Notes under the pieces: model-generated
The model's database searches: none
The model's input: the letters and a program-made list of their open reading frames with translations, nothing else
Told to the model about the DNA's origin: nothing
Position numbers and translations under genes: made by a program
NCBI GenBank assembly: GCA_001779595.1
Contig: MFKO01000008.1
Span: 48,236 to 85,190 of the forward strand
Length of the DNA stretch: 36,955 bases
Source of the DNA: Candidatus Kaiserbacteria bacterium RIFCSPHIGHO2_01_FULL_46_22
GTDB lineage: Bacteria > Patescibacteriota > Minisyncoccia > Phycocordibacterales > UBA918
Direction of reading: 5' to 3'
Shown: positions 25,120 through 33,742 of the stretch, in pieces
Layout: the number at the start of each line of letters is the position of its first letter
Position numbering within the stretch: position 1 is the first letter of the stretch

Positions 25120-26868
25120 CTACATTTCAAAAATCCGTTTCACCTCTTCGATGGAGGTTGCACCCCGAGCGGCTTTATAGAGACCATCCTCAAAAAGCGT
25201 TGGCATTCCCTCTCTTCTGGCTACCGTCAAAATATCAGCAGCCGAACCATTACTCTCGATAGCTGCCAAAACAGCCTTGGAGTTGGACATTATTTCATGC
25301 AAAGCAAACCGCCCCTGATACGCCTCATCCTCGACAACATCAGGTTTTGGCTGATAAAAAGGTACGGAAGTCCAAGTAGCGGCGCCATTCAAAATTCCTT
25401 CTTCTTTTAAATGCATCATTACCAAATCCAAATCAGCCTTTTGAGACAACTCTTCCCGATCGGTGGTTTTTAGTGTGTATGGTTCCTTTTCATTTGTGAG
25501 CGCCCGGCAAAGCCGTTGGCCGATCGCCAAAGTAAAAGCGTTCGCTAGTCGTGCAGGGTCAACAGCTAAAGAAAGTAGCTTCTTGACCGCGTCCGCAGCA
25601 CTAGAAGCATTGACTGTGGCAAGTACCAATGTGCCAGTCTCGGCAGCTTGTACTGCTAACCGAGCCGTTTCTATATCGCTTATTTCTCCAATTGCCACCA
25701 CATCAGCATCACTGCGCAACATCGCCCGTAATCCGGCAGAGTAAGTCAGACCGACATCTTCCCGAACTTCAGTCTGACTGATTCTTGGCATCTGATATTC
25801 AATTGGATTTTCAATCGTAGCCAATGATAAAGATGGTGTATTCAAAAGATCCAATAATGTGTAGAGCGTAGTCGTACGGCCGCTGCCTGCAGGACCACCG
25901 ATTAAAATAAGTCCGCTCTTTTGGCGCAACGCCGTGTAAACCCGTTCAAGCGGCAAGCCGTGGAAACCAATACCTTCCAAGGTAAAGCCGCTTCTATTCT
26001 CCCGAACCAAGCGCAAAGTCACTTTCTCACCCTGAAATACTGGCAAGGTAGAGACCCGAACCGAAATTTTTTGTCCGTCTATCTCCATCTTAAAACGTCC
26101 TTCCTGCGGACCACGACGATTAACTGGATCAATACGTGCCAATGTTTTCAGTCTAGAAATCAAAGCCGCATCAACATACCGCGGTAATGTCAGGCTATTA
26201 CGAAGAATTCCATCAATACGGTAACGGATAAGAATTTCTCTTTCAGGCGCTTCAATATGAACGTCTGTAGCTTCCTGAATGAGCGCGTGTCGCAAGAGAG
26301 CATCTACAATCCGTGCCGAAGAAGGCGCATTACCTAGCTTAAGCAGTACGGCGTCAGTAATCTCTGTGTTGCTGTATTCATTAGAGAATTCCTTAACGGC
26401 ACCGGCGATAACGTCACCAAACTGGTTCTTTAGGGTTTTTTGATATTGAAGCAAAGCTCCTCTGATGCTTTCTGTAGAGGTGAGGCGTGGCAAAAGGCGT
26501 AATCCGTTTTTCTTTCCTACAAATTCCACGGCGGACAAGTCGGCGATACTAAGGAGAGCGACTTCAAGCGTCCCGTCTGTTCTTTTGAACGCAACGATGT
26601 TATGGTCACGAGCAATCGGCTCTGGGATCAGAGATAAAACAGAGAAATCAATTGAATGAGGATCGAGCGTGACGAACGGGATTCCTAAAATGTAAGCCTC
26701 AACGCGACGCATATCGTCCTCATTCAGGTAACCCATAGAAAGAAGCGCTTCGCCCAAAGAGCGACCACTCGATGTTGCCATCTGTTCGGCTGCCATCAGG
26801 TCCTTTTTAGTCACCAAGCCGGCAGACGAGATAAAACGATGTAGTTGTGAATCTTCTATAGCACTCAT
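25120..26868 (-). CDS. PilB/GspE-type ATPase, motif-degenerate
   Basis: N-terminal T2SSE_N-like region; GGPAGSGRTTTLYTLLDLL (Walker A-like), TIENPIEYQM, DADVVAIGEISDIETARLAVQAAETGTLVLATVNA. Confidence 0.9.
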   Translation of the reverse strand: MSAIEDSQLHRFISSAGLVTKKDLMAAEQMATSSGRSLGEALLSMGYLNEDDMRRVEAYILGIPFVTLDPHSIDFSVLSLIPEPIARDHNIVAFKRTDGTLEVALLSIADLSAVEFVGKKNGLRLLPRLTSTESIRGALLQYQKTLKNQFGDVIAGAVKEFSNEYSNTEITDAVLLKLGNAPSSARIVDALLRHALIQEATDVHIEAPEREILIRYRIDGILRNSLTLPRYVDAALISRLKTLARIDPVNRRGPQEGRFKMEIDGQKISVRVSTLPVFQGEKVTLRLVRENRSGFTLEGIGFHGLPLERVYTALRQKSGLILIGGPAGSGRTTTLYTLLDLLNTPSLSLATIENPIEYQMPRISQTEVREDVGLTYSAGLRAMLRSDADVVAIGEISDIETARLAVQAAETGTLVLATVNASSAADAVKKLLSLAVDPARLANAFTLAIGQRLCRALTNEKEPYTLKTTDREELSQKADLDLVMMHLKEEGILNGAATWTSVPFYQPKPDVVEDEAYQGRFALHEIMSNSKAVLAAIESNGSAADILTVARREGMPTLFEDGLYKAARGATSIEEVKRIFEM

Positions 26869-26942
26869 TGCAAAACTCGAATTTATTGTATCACCTCGAT
26901 ATGGTTAACGACCAAAAGAAAGATGTGGGCTATAATCATACG

Positions 26943-27536
26943 ATGATACGAACTGTACACGGCCAAGTAACCGAAGTCCGACCACCCGAAGTGGTGATTG
27001 AAGTTGGTGGAATCGGTTATTTGATACACACCAACCGTCCCGCTGATACTATGCCACTCGGCATACCGGCTCTCTTTCACACTTATCTAGCCGTACGAGA
27101 AACCGCGCTTGATCTTTACGGTTTTGAGACTCGTGATGAATTAGAAGTTTTTCAACACCTCATTTCTCTGCCAAAGATCGGTCCTAAGACAGCTCTCCAA
27201 ATAATGCTGCAGGCTGATGTTGGTCTTATTAAGGAGGCGGTAGCCAATGATGATCCGGTTCGACTCTCGAAACTCTCAGGTATTGGCAAGAAAAGCGCAG
27301 AGAAGATAGTTGCCGGTCTGCGTGAAAAATTTGAAGACGAGGCATTGGTTGGCACAAATATGACTGGCAGTAGGTCGGCAGACCATACCTCCGACACGAT
27401 CGATGCCCTAATATCACTCGGTTACCCCGCTACTGACGCTCGGCGCGTGACTATACAGATCACAAGCGACAATCCCCAAGTATCGACTTCAGCCGAAGCT
27501 CTGAAGTTGGCCCTTAAACTCCTGAACACTCTATAG
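26943..27536 (+). CDS. ruvA: Holliday junction branch migration protein RuvA
   Basis: MIRTVHGQVTEVRPPEVVIEVGGIGYLIH; FQHLISLPKIGPKTALQIM; LSKLSGIGKKSAEKIV. Confidence 0.96.
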   Translation: MIRTVHGQVTEVRPPEVVIEVGGIGYLIHTNRPADTMPLGIPALFHTYLAVRETALDLYGFETRDELEVFQHLISLPKIGPKTALQIMLQADVGLIKEAVANDDPVRLSKLSGIGKKSAEKIVAGLREKFEDEALVGTNMTGSRSADHTSDTIDALISLGYPATDARRVTIQITSDNPQVSTSAEALKLALKLLNTL

Positions 27537-27645
27537 ACCCCTAGTTTGAATTTATAAGGGCGTGTGTTATAGTGTAAACACGATTGAAATGCTCGGCTTC
27601 TGGCCGGGCCTTCATTTTATTTAAAAACCTAGAACCTAGATTATT

Positions 27646-29004
27646 ATGTTTGATTTAAAAGTAATTAACGCAGTACTGGCCGAGATGGAGGAGGAGCGCG
27701 GCATTCCGCGTCAAAAGATGCTTGAGGCAATCGAGCAGGCCTTAGCTACCGCCTACAAAAAAGAATTTGGTAAGCGTGGTCAAATCGTGCGGGCTGTTTT
27801 TGATATTGGAAGCGGCACCACCTCCTTTGAGCAAGTGAAGCTTGTTGTTGATGAGTCTATGTTGAAGGCAGAGACCGACGAAGATGATGAGGAAGAAGCC
27901 CAAGAAGACACTCTGCAGATAACTGCTGACAAGAAGGTACGTTTTGATCCTGAGAAACACATCATGATCGACAATGCCCGTCTTATCAAAAAAGACGTAA
28001 CCGTTGGCGGAGAAATGATCTTCCCTCTCGAGCCTAAGGACGACTTCGGCCGCATTGCTGCTCAGACCGCTAAGCAAGTGATCATCCAAAAGGTACGCGA
28101 AGCAGAAAAAGACGCTGCTCTATCAGAATTCGGACAGAAAGAAGGCGATATCGTTATGGGTCACGTTCAACGCTTTGAACGCGGCAATCTTTATGTAGAT
28201 CTCGGCCGTATCACAGCAGTGATGCCTTACGAAGAACAGATACCCGGCGAACGTTTTCGACCAGGAGAACGCGTACGTGCCCTACTTTTGGAAGTCGACG
28301 AAACGTCTCGCGGTGTGTTTCTAAAACTCTCACGTTCTCATCCTGATTTTCTAGCCGCCTTGTTTGCTATTGAAGCACCCGAACTTCAGAGTGGTGCTGT
28401 CGAGGTTAAGGCAGTGGCTCGTGAAGCTGGTAGCCGATCTAAGATAGCTGTTATGGCACGTGATCAACACCTAGACCCAGTTGGTTCTCTAGTTGGACAA
28501 CGTGGAGTACGTGTCTCAACTGTAATGAGTGAACTTGGAGGTGAAAAAATAGACATCATCGAATGGTCTTCTTTGCCAATTTCATTTATTGAAGATGCTC
28601 TCTCCCCGGCTCGTGTTTTGTCAGTCAAAATAGATCAAGAGCCTAATGACGAAACTGGTGAACACGGACGTGCTACCGTCGAAGTTGCACCTGACCAGCA
28701 ATCTCTAGCCATTGGACGCGGCGGACAAAATGTACGCTTAGCAGCAAAACTGACCGGTTGGAAGCTAGATATCATATCTACTAAGGGTGAAGAATTGGCT
28801 GAGGCCGATGCAGAAAACACCGCGCCAGAGTCTGCTACCGTAGCAGAAACCGAAGAGGAGACCGAGACTTCAGTAGCCATCGACGATACAGTTGAAGCTG
28901 TTGAAACCGAGGCCGATGAACCGACTACTGACCGTGACGCGATCGCCTCCGATGAGGAGGGTGAAATCGACACTCCTGAAGAAGCCGAGAAAGAATTAGG
29001 TTAA
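27646..29004 (+). CDS. nusA: Transcription termination/antitermination factor NusA
   Basis: EERGIPRQKMLEAIEQALATAYKKEFG; S1 and KH regions (VGQRGVRV; IGRGGQNVRLAAKLTGWKLDI); acidic C-terminal tail. Confidence 0.96.
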   Translation: MFDLKVINAVLAEMEEERGIPRQKMLEAIEQALATAYKKEFGKRGQIVRAVFDIGSGTTSFEQVKLVVDESMLKAETDEDDEEEAQEDTLQITADKKVRFDPEKHIMIDNARLIKKDVTVGGEMIFPLEPKDDFGRIAAQTAKQVIIQKVREAEKDAALSEFGQKEGDIVMGHVQRFERGNLYVDLGRITAVMPYEEQIPGERFRPGERVRALLLEVDETSRGVFLKLSRSHPDFLAALFAIEAPELQSGAVEVKAVAREAGSRSKIAVMARDQHLDPVGSLVGQRGVRVSTVMSELGGEKIDIIEWSSLPISFIEDALSPARVLSVKIDQEPNDETGEHGRATVEVAPDQQSLAIGRGGQNVRLAAKLTGWKLDIISTKGEELAEADAENTAPESATVAETEEETETSVAIDDTVEAVETEADEPTTDRDAIASDEEGEIDTPEEAEKELG

Positions 29005-29041
29005 GATATTCGTAAGTAACTTTAGTATCTAAATTCACACT

Positions 29042-29563
29042 ATGAATCTATTACACGACATTGATCCAGGAAGCGCTGACGAGATGAATGTGATTGTTGA
29101 GATTCCAAAATTCTCAAAAAATAAATACGAAATAGATAAAGAGACTGGCATCATTGCACTTGATCGTGTTATGCATTCGGCCCAGGATTATCCTTTTGAC
29201 TACGGATTTGTGCCACAGACATTATTCGACGATGGTGATGCCCTCGATGTCGTACTAATAACGACTCACCCACTGGCACCAGGTATATTGGTAAAAGCTC
29301 GACCGGTCGCCATTATGGAAATGATTGATGGTGGAGAGCGCGACGATAAGGTGGTGGCTGTACCGGTTGACGATCCTCGTTTCGAAAACGTGCGAGATAT
29401 TGCTGACTTGAATCCACATTTCCAAAAAGAGATGACTCATTTCTTCGAAACATACAAGAAAGTACAGAACAAAGAAGTAACAGTTGGCGCTTGGCATGGC
29501 GCTGCTGAGGCAAAAGCAGCATTCGCAAAGAGTCGCGAAATGTACCAAGCAGCTAAGAACTAA
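29042..29563 (+). CDS. ppa: Inorganic pyrophosphatase
   Basis: VIVEIPKFSKNKYEIDKETG; DYPFDYGFVPQTLFDDGDALDVVLI; DDKVVAVPVDDPR. Confidence 0.97.
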   Translation: MNLLHDIDPGSADEMNVIVEIPKFSKNKYEIDKETGIIALDRVMHSAQDYPFDYGFVPQTLFDDGDALDVVLITTHPLAPGILVKARPVAIMEMIDGGERDDKVVAVPVDDPRFENVRDIADLNPHFQKEMTHFFETYKKVQNKEVTVGAWHGAAEAKAAFAKSREMYQAAKN

Positions 29564-29586
29564 ACTGCACTGATTGTGACGTTGTG

Positions 29587-29625
29587 TATAAAACGGCTGG
29601 GAGCTTCGCTCCCAGCCGTTTTATA
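29587..29625. terminator. Bidirectional-type terminator (18-bp stem)
   Basis: TATAAAACGGCTGGGAGC-TTC-GCTCCCAGCCGTTTTATA. Confidence 0.92.
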
Positions 29626-29720
29626 ATATACAAATGAAACGCGCCGCCTTGCGGTTAGCTTTCGGTATCAAAAATAACATCTCGCTACGCACCTTCAATT
29701 CATTTAGATCCATATAAATT

Positions 29721-30563
29721 ATGTACAAACAACAAAAACCTCTAAGCCTATCGTCGAGCCTCTGGGCAGGCTGCATCACTGCCCTAGTATTAGTGATTGC
29801 TAGCGCTGCCAACGCACAGGACACGAGCACCAGCAGCGACGCTACACAACCGATCATAAAACGTGATGCCGTTGAAGCGCCACGAGCCGCCAGAGCTGCC
29901 GACGCAGAATCTAGACAAGCTGAACTTGATGCGAAAGTAGCCGAGCGAAAAAGTGCTATGGAAGCTAGCCGACTTGAACGCGAAGAAAAAATGGCTGCCC
30001 GTAAGACTGAAATGGAAACCAAGCGAGCTGAATGGGAAACCAAAATAACTGATCGTAAAGCAACGATTGAACAAAAACGTCAGGAAATGGCTAGCAGTAC
30101 TGCTGCCCGAAAAGCCGCTCTCGAAGAACGTGTACAAAAAAAGATCGAGCAGGCTGGAGCACGAGTAACGGAGGCTTTGAATCGGGCAATTGTTAAGATT
30201 GGAGAACTAAACGCCCGTCTACAGGCACGAGCAGATGGACTTGCTGATCGTGGAGTGGACACTAGTGAGGTCAACGCATTGTTAGAAGAAACAGATAGCA
30301 CTCTAGACGCGGCTAAAGCGGCTTTAGCCGGCATTGATGTAAACGTAGAATACGCCGCTACTTCAGATGACCCACGTACTGACTGGCAAGATACCAAAGC
30401 ACAATTCCAAGAAGTGCGTGAGCTTATTCGTACAGCACACTCTTTACTACGCGAGGCTTTAGCAGCTCTTAAAACAGCTGTATCGGAGTCTAATCTTGAA
30501 CGTGGTGTAAGTGAAGCCACTCGACAAAACAATACTGGGAGCACTAGCCCCGAGCAGGAGTAA
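29721..30563 (+). CDS. Secreted charged-helix/coiled-coil protein of unknown function
   Basis: Hydrophobic signal SLWAGCITALVLVIASAANAQ then long Ala/Arg/Lys/Glu-rich helical region. Confidence 0.65.
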   Translation: MYKQQKPLSLSSSLWAGCITALVLVIASAANAQDTSTSSDATQPIIKRDAVEAPRAARAADAESRQAELDAKVAERKSAMEASRLEREEKMAARKTEMETKRAEWETKITDRKATIEQKRQEMASSTAARKAALEERVQKKIEQAGARVTEALNRAIVKIGELNARLQARADGLADRGVDTSEVNALLEETDSTLDAAKAALAGIDVNVEYAATSDDPRTDWQDTKAQFQEVRELIRTAHSLLREALAALKTAVSESNLERGVSEATRQNNTGSTSPEQE

Positions 30564-30594
30564 ATTACCAATCAATCGAAGTGATCATTAAACT

Positions 30595-31008
30595 ATGGAT
30601 AATAATCAAAATCAGCAACAGGCAGCACCTGTACCAGAAATCCCAACTGGCGAACTGAAGATGCCGGCTGAAAGTGTACCCGCAGAAGCAGCTACGATTC
30701 CAGCACCAAAGCGTCACATATCACCACTCTTGGTTATCTTACTTGTGTTTTCACTTGTTCTGCTAGGAGCAGTGATTGTATGGGGTGACAAAATAATTGA
30801 AACTCTAATTCCTATGGAGCAAGTCCCAGCAATGGACGCGGCGATGGATACCAGCACTTCCACTGACAGCGACGGCGCATCCACACAAACAACCGAAGAA
30901 GAACTTGCGGAAATAGAAGCCGAGGCATCAACAACTGAAGAAGAACTTAATGAAGCCGACGCAGAACTAGATGCAATCGAAGCAGAGATTGACGCGGAAT
31001 TGGAATAA
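30595..31008 (+). CDS. Single-TM protein with highly acidic C-terminal tail
   Basis: HISPLLVILLVFSLVLLGAVIVWG TM; TTEEELAEIEAEASTTEEELNEADAELDAIEAEIDAELE. Confidence 0.65.
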   Translation: MDNNQNQQQAAPVPEIPTGELKMPAESVPAEAATIPAPKRHISPLLVILLVFSLVLLGAVIVWGDKIIETLIPMEQVPAMDAAMDTSTSTDSDGASTQTTEEELAEIEAEASTTEEELNEADAELDAIEAEIDAELE

Positions 31009-31023
31009 ATTAGTTAGGGTTAT

Positions 31024-31055
31024 AAAGCGGCGGGGCCTATGGCCCCCGCCGCTTT
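31024..31055 (+). terminator. GC-rich hairpin terminator
   Basis: AAAGCGGCGGGGCC-TAT-GGCCCCCGCCGCTTT. Confidence 0.85.
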
Positions 31056-31090
31056 GCTTTTTCCCGGTCTCAATGCTTTAATGCGGCACT

Positions 31091-32227
31091 ATGTCTAATG
31101 ATTTTGTTAAAAACTTTTCTATTACCAAAGAAGCCGGCTCCCAAATTAAGGTAGCTGGGGAAATACCCGAAACTGAACTTGCAAAACACCGCTCCGCTGC
31201 GCTTAAAAAGCTTGGCGAAAACGTGAAAGCAGATGGTTTCCGCCCCGGACATCTTCCGGAGAGTGTGCTTGTCTCTAAAATTGGTGAGCTCAATATAATG
31301 ACTGAGATGGCCGAGCGAGCCTTGGCCTCTGTGTACCCTCACATCTTGTCTGAACACAAAATTGACGCCATTGGTCATCCACAAATCGAAATCACTAAGA
31401 TAGCCGCCGGCGATCCGCTTGGTTTTATCATCACTATATCTGTGATGCCTGAAATAACTCTGCCTAACTACAAAGCTACTGCGCAAGAACTGAATAAAAA
31501 CAAAACCGAAGTCTTAGTTACCGACGAAGATGTCGATAAGCAAATTCAGGATATCCTACGACAAAAGGCTGCTTATGAACGTTTGCAAAAGAAAGCCGCT
31601 GACGGAGTGAAGGAAACGCATACTCACGACGATGGCACAGTACACGAAGGGCCAGCGCATGACGACGAAGGTAAACCAATTGAAAATATCGAAGACCTAC
31701 CGATACCAGAGTTGACCGATGACTTGGTTAAAACCTTGGGTACGCCGGGACAATTTGAAACCGTAGATGATTTCAAGGCTAAGTTGCGTGAACACCTAGC
31801 TATTGAAAAAACCCGTGACGCCGCGGCCCTACACCGCGCCACCCTGACCGACAAAATCATCGCAGACAGCACTTTTGAATTGCCTCAAATTATGATTGAC
31901 GGAGAACTCAATCAGATGTTTGCGCAAATGGATGAAGATATCAAACGTGCTGGTCTTAAAATGGATGATTATCTGACCCACATTAAGAAAGACCGTGAAG
32001 ACCTGAAGAAAGAATGGACTCCTGCGGCCGAAAAGCGCGCTCGCCTACAATTGGTATTGAACGAGATTGCCAAACAAGAAAAGATTGAACCGGAGAAAGA
32101 AAAACTAGAGGAGGAAGTGAAAAACCTACTCGAACATTACAAGGATGCCGACCAAAATCGCGTCCGCATCTACGTTGCTTCTGTTCTACAAAATGAAGCG
32201 GTGATGAAATTCCTAGAGAGCCAATAG
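31091..32227 (+). CDS. tig: Trigger factor-like chaperone lacking a recognisable FKBP/PPIase domain
   Basis: N-terminal ribosome-binding signature GFRPGHLPESVL; C-terminal chaperone region DDFKAKLREHL...ALHRATLTDKIIADSTFELPQIMIDGELN. Confidence 0.88.
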   Translation: MSNDFVKNFSITKEAGSQIKVAGEIPETELAKHRSAALKKLGENVKADGFRPGHLPESVLVSKIGELNIMTEMAERALASVYPHILSEHKIDAIGHPQIEITKIAAGDPLGFIITISVMPEITLPNYKATAQELNKNKTEVLVTDEDVDKQIQDILRQKAAYERLQKKAADGVKETHTHDDGTVHEGPAHDDEGKPIENIEDLPIPELTDDLVKTLGTPGQFETVDDFKAKLREHLAIEKTRDAAALHRATLTDKIIADSTFELPQIMIDGELNQMFAQMDEDIKRAGLKMDDYLTHIKKDREDLKKEWTPAAEKRARLQLVLNEIAKQEKIEPEKEKLEEEVKNLLEHYKDADQNRVRIYVASVLQNEAVMKFLESQ

Positions 32228-32253
32228 AAACTCAAAGATAAACTGAACAAAAG

Positions 32254-32285
32254 AAAAGGCGATTGCACATGTGCAATCGCCTTTT
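32254..32285. terminator. Perfect palindrome terminator (32 nt)
   Basis: AAAAGGCGATTGCACA|TGTGCAATCGCCTTTT. Confidence 0.9.
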
Positions 32286-32305
32286 TAGAAAGAACTCTGG
32301 CTAAA

Positions 32306-32734
32306 TTAGCCTAGCCTACCCAGACAAACACCAGCACTTTTATAGCTAAAGAACGTAAGTACGTCTGGATCCTCAACTACTCCCTTTTCCTTCGACGGAG
32401 CATGAATTACCGTTAAGTCGCCAGTAACAAAACCAACATGCCCAACAGCAAGAGTTGGATCATCAAGATACTGCGGCTGATGTCCAGTTCTAAAGATCAA
32501 ATCCCCTGCCCTTGCTTCCAAGGGATCGAATACAATTTGGTTACAAAAATGTAACTGCTCAAATGCCAACCTAGGCAAAGCAATTCCTTCCAGAGAAAGC
32601 AGCCATTGTACAAATGACGAGCAATCTACTACTCCTGGAGCTTGTGTAGGATCTGCTTTTAATTTATAGACAGAAACCCCTATGCAAGCTCTGGCCTCGT
32701 TAGTAAGCCGATTGTTATTTATTTTCCTTTTCAT
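32306..32734 (-). CDS. NlpC/P60-like cysteine peptidase
   Basis: GVVDCSSFVQWLLS (Cys), AVGHVGFVTGD (His), VIHAPS. Confidence 0.82.
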   Translation of the reverse strand: MKRKINNNRLTNEARACIGVSVYKLKADPTQAPGVVDCSSFVQWLLSLEGIALPRLAFEQLHFCNQIVFDPLEARAGDLIFRTGHQPQYLDDPTLAVGHVGFVTGDLTVIHAPSKEKGVVEDPDVLTFFSYKSAGVCLGRLG

Positions 32735-32766
32735 TTTACCCTCGCTTTTTGGTCCTCCCGAGACAG

Positions 32767-32792
32767 AAAATCCGCCTCAGGAGGCGGATTTT
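32767..32792. terminator. Hairpin upstream of the NlpC/P60 gene
   Basis: AAAATCCGCCTC-AG-GAGGCGGATTTT. Confidence 0.75.
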
Positions 32793-32992
32793 AATTACAA
32801 ACATTAAAAGCTACCTCCTGCTGCGGATTATTTGGTAGTTATTTTGGCAGAAGCTACTCCAAGTGGAGAGGGTGTTACTAAGCAACATGGTGTTCCGATT
32901 ATAAACCTGCCGATTAAATTGGGCAATTTTATTTTCTTTCTCAAACCTGCTACTATGCGCTCGTAGCTAAATTGAAAATTTGAATTTGAAAT

Positions 32993-33595
32993 ATGGAAAT
33001 TAAAAATACAGACATCCAGAACCAACTGGTGCCGATGGTGATTGAGAAGACGATTGGCGGCGAGCGAGCCTATGACATTTACTCTCGCCTGCTCAAGGAA
33101 CGAATCATTTTCGTTACCGGCGGGATTGAGGATCATATGTCTAATCTGGTGGTGGCTCAACTTCTCTTCCTAGAAGCTGAAGATGCGAAGAAGGACATCT
33201 ACCTATATATAAACAGCCCTGGCGGAAGTGTCAGTTCTACACTGGCAATGATCGACACAATGCATCACATCAAGCCTGATGTGGCCACTGTGTGTGTCGG
33301 TATGGCAGCTTCAGGCGGAGCGTTATTGCTTTCACAAGGAGCTAAGGGTAAACGATTTATCCTGCCGAACGCTGAAGTAATGATTCATCAGCCACTTGGC
33401 GGAGCACAGGGACAAGCGACTGACATCGAGATCACTGCACGGCACATCTTGAAAACTCGTGATCGTCTAAACAAGATGCTAGCTAAAGCCACCGGCCAGA
33501 AACTAGCGCAGATCGAAAAAGACGTTGAGCGTGACTTCTTTATGGATGCTGAAGAGGCCAAAGCCTACGGCATCGTCGACGAAGTTTATAAATAA
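32993..33595 (+). CDS. clpP: ATP-dependent Clp protease proteolytic subunit
   Basis: [76 protein letters not shown]. Confidence 0.97.
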   Translation: MEIKNTDIQNQLVPMVIEKTIGGERAYDIYSRLLKERIIFVTGGIEDHMSNLVVAQLLFLEAEDAKKDIYLYINSPGGSVSSTLAMIDTMHHIKPDVATVCVGMAASGGALLLSQGAKGKRFILPNAEVMIHQPLGGAQGQATDIEITARHILKTRDRLNKMLAKATGQKLAQIEKDVERDFFMDAEEAKAYGIVDEVYK

Positions 33596-33609
33596 GAGGT
33601 GTTTGAAGT

Positions 33610-33650
33610 AAAACCGACGCCGCGGCCCTTTGGGCCGCGGCGTCGGTTTT
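33610..33650 (+). terminator. clpP terminator (19-bp stem)
   Basis: AAAACCGACGCCGCGGCCC-TTT-GGGCCGCGGCGTCGGTTTT. Confidence 0.92.
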
Positions 33651-33742
33651 CAATTATTTGATTTAATGCTACCCTGAAATGGCTTTTTGGCTGTCACGAT
33701 AGAAACGACTGGAAAGAGGATTATTCATTTAGAAACGACCCT

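Noticed and set aside
28635-28973. 112-aa Ser/Val-rich minus ORF opposite the nusA 3' end
   Set aside because: Antisense of the acidic low-complexity NusA tail.
32815-32970. Protein-like fragment ADYLVVILAEATPSGEGVTKQHGVPIINLPIKLGNFIFFLKPATMRS* upstream of clpP
   Set aside because: No credible start codon, SD or recognised family; could be a gene remnant but support is too weak.
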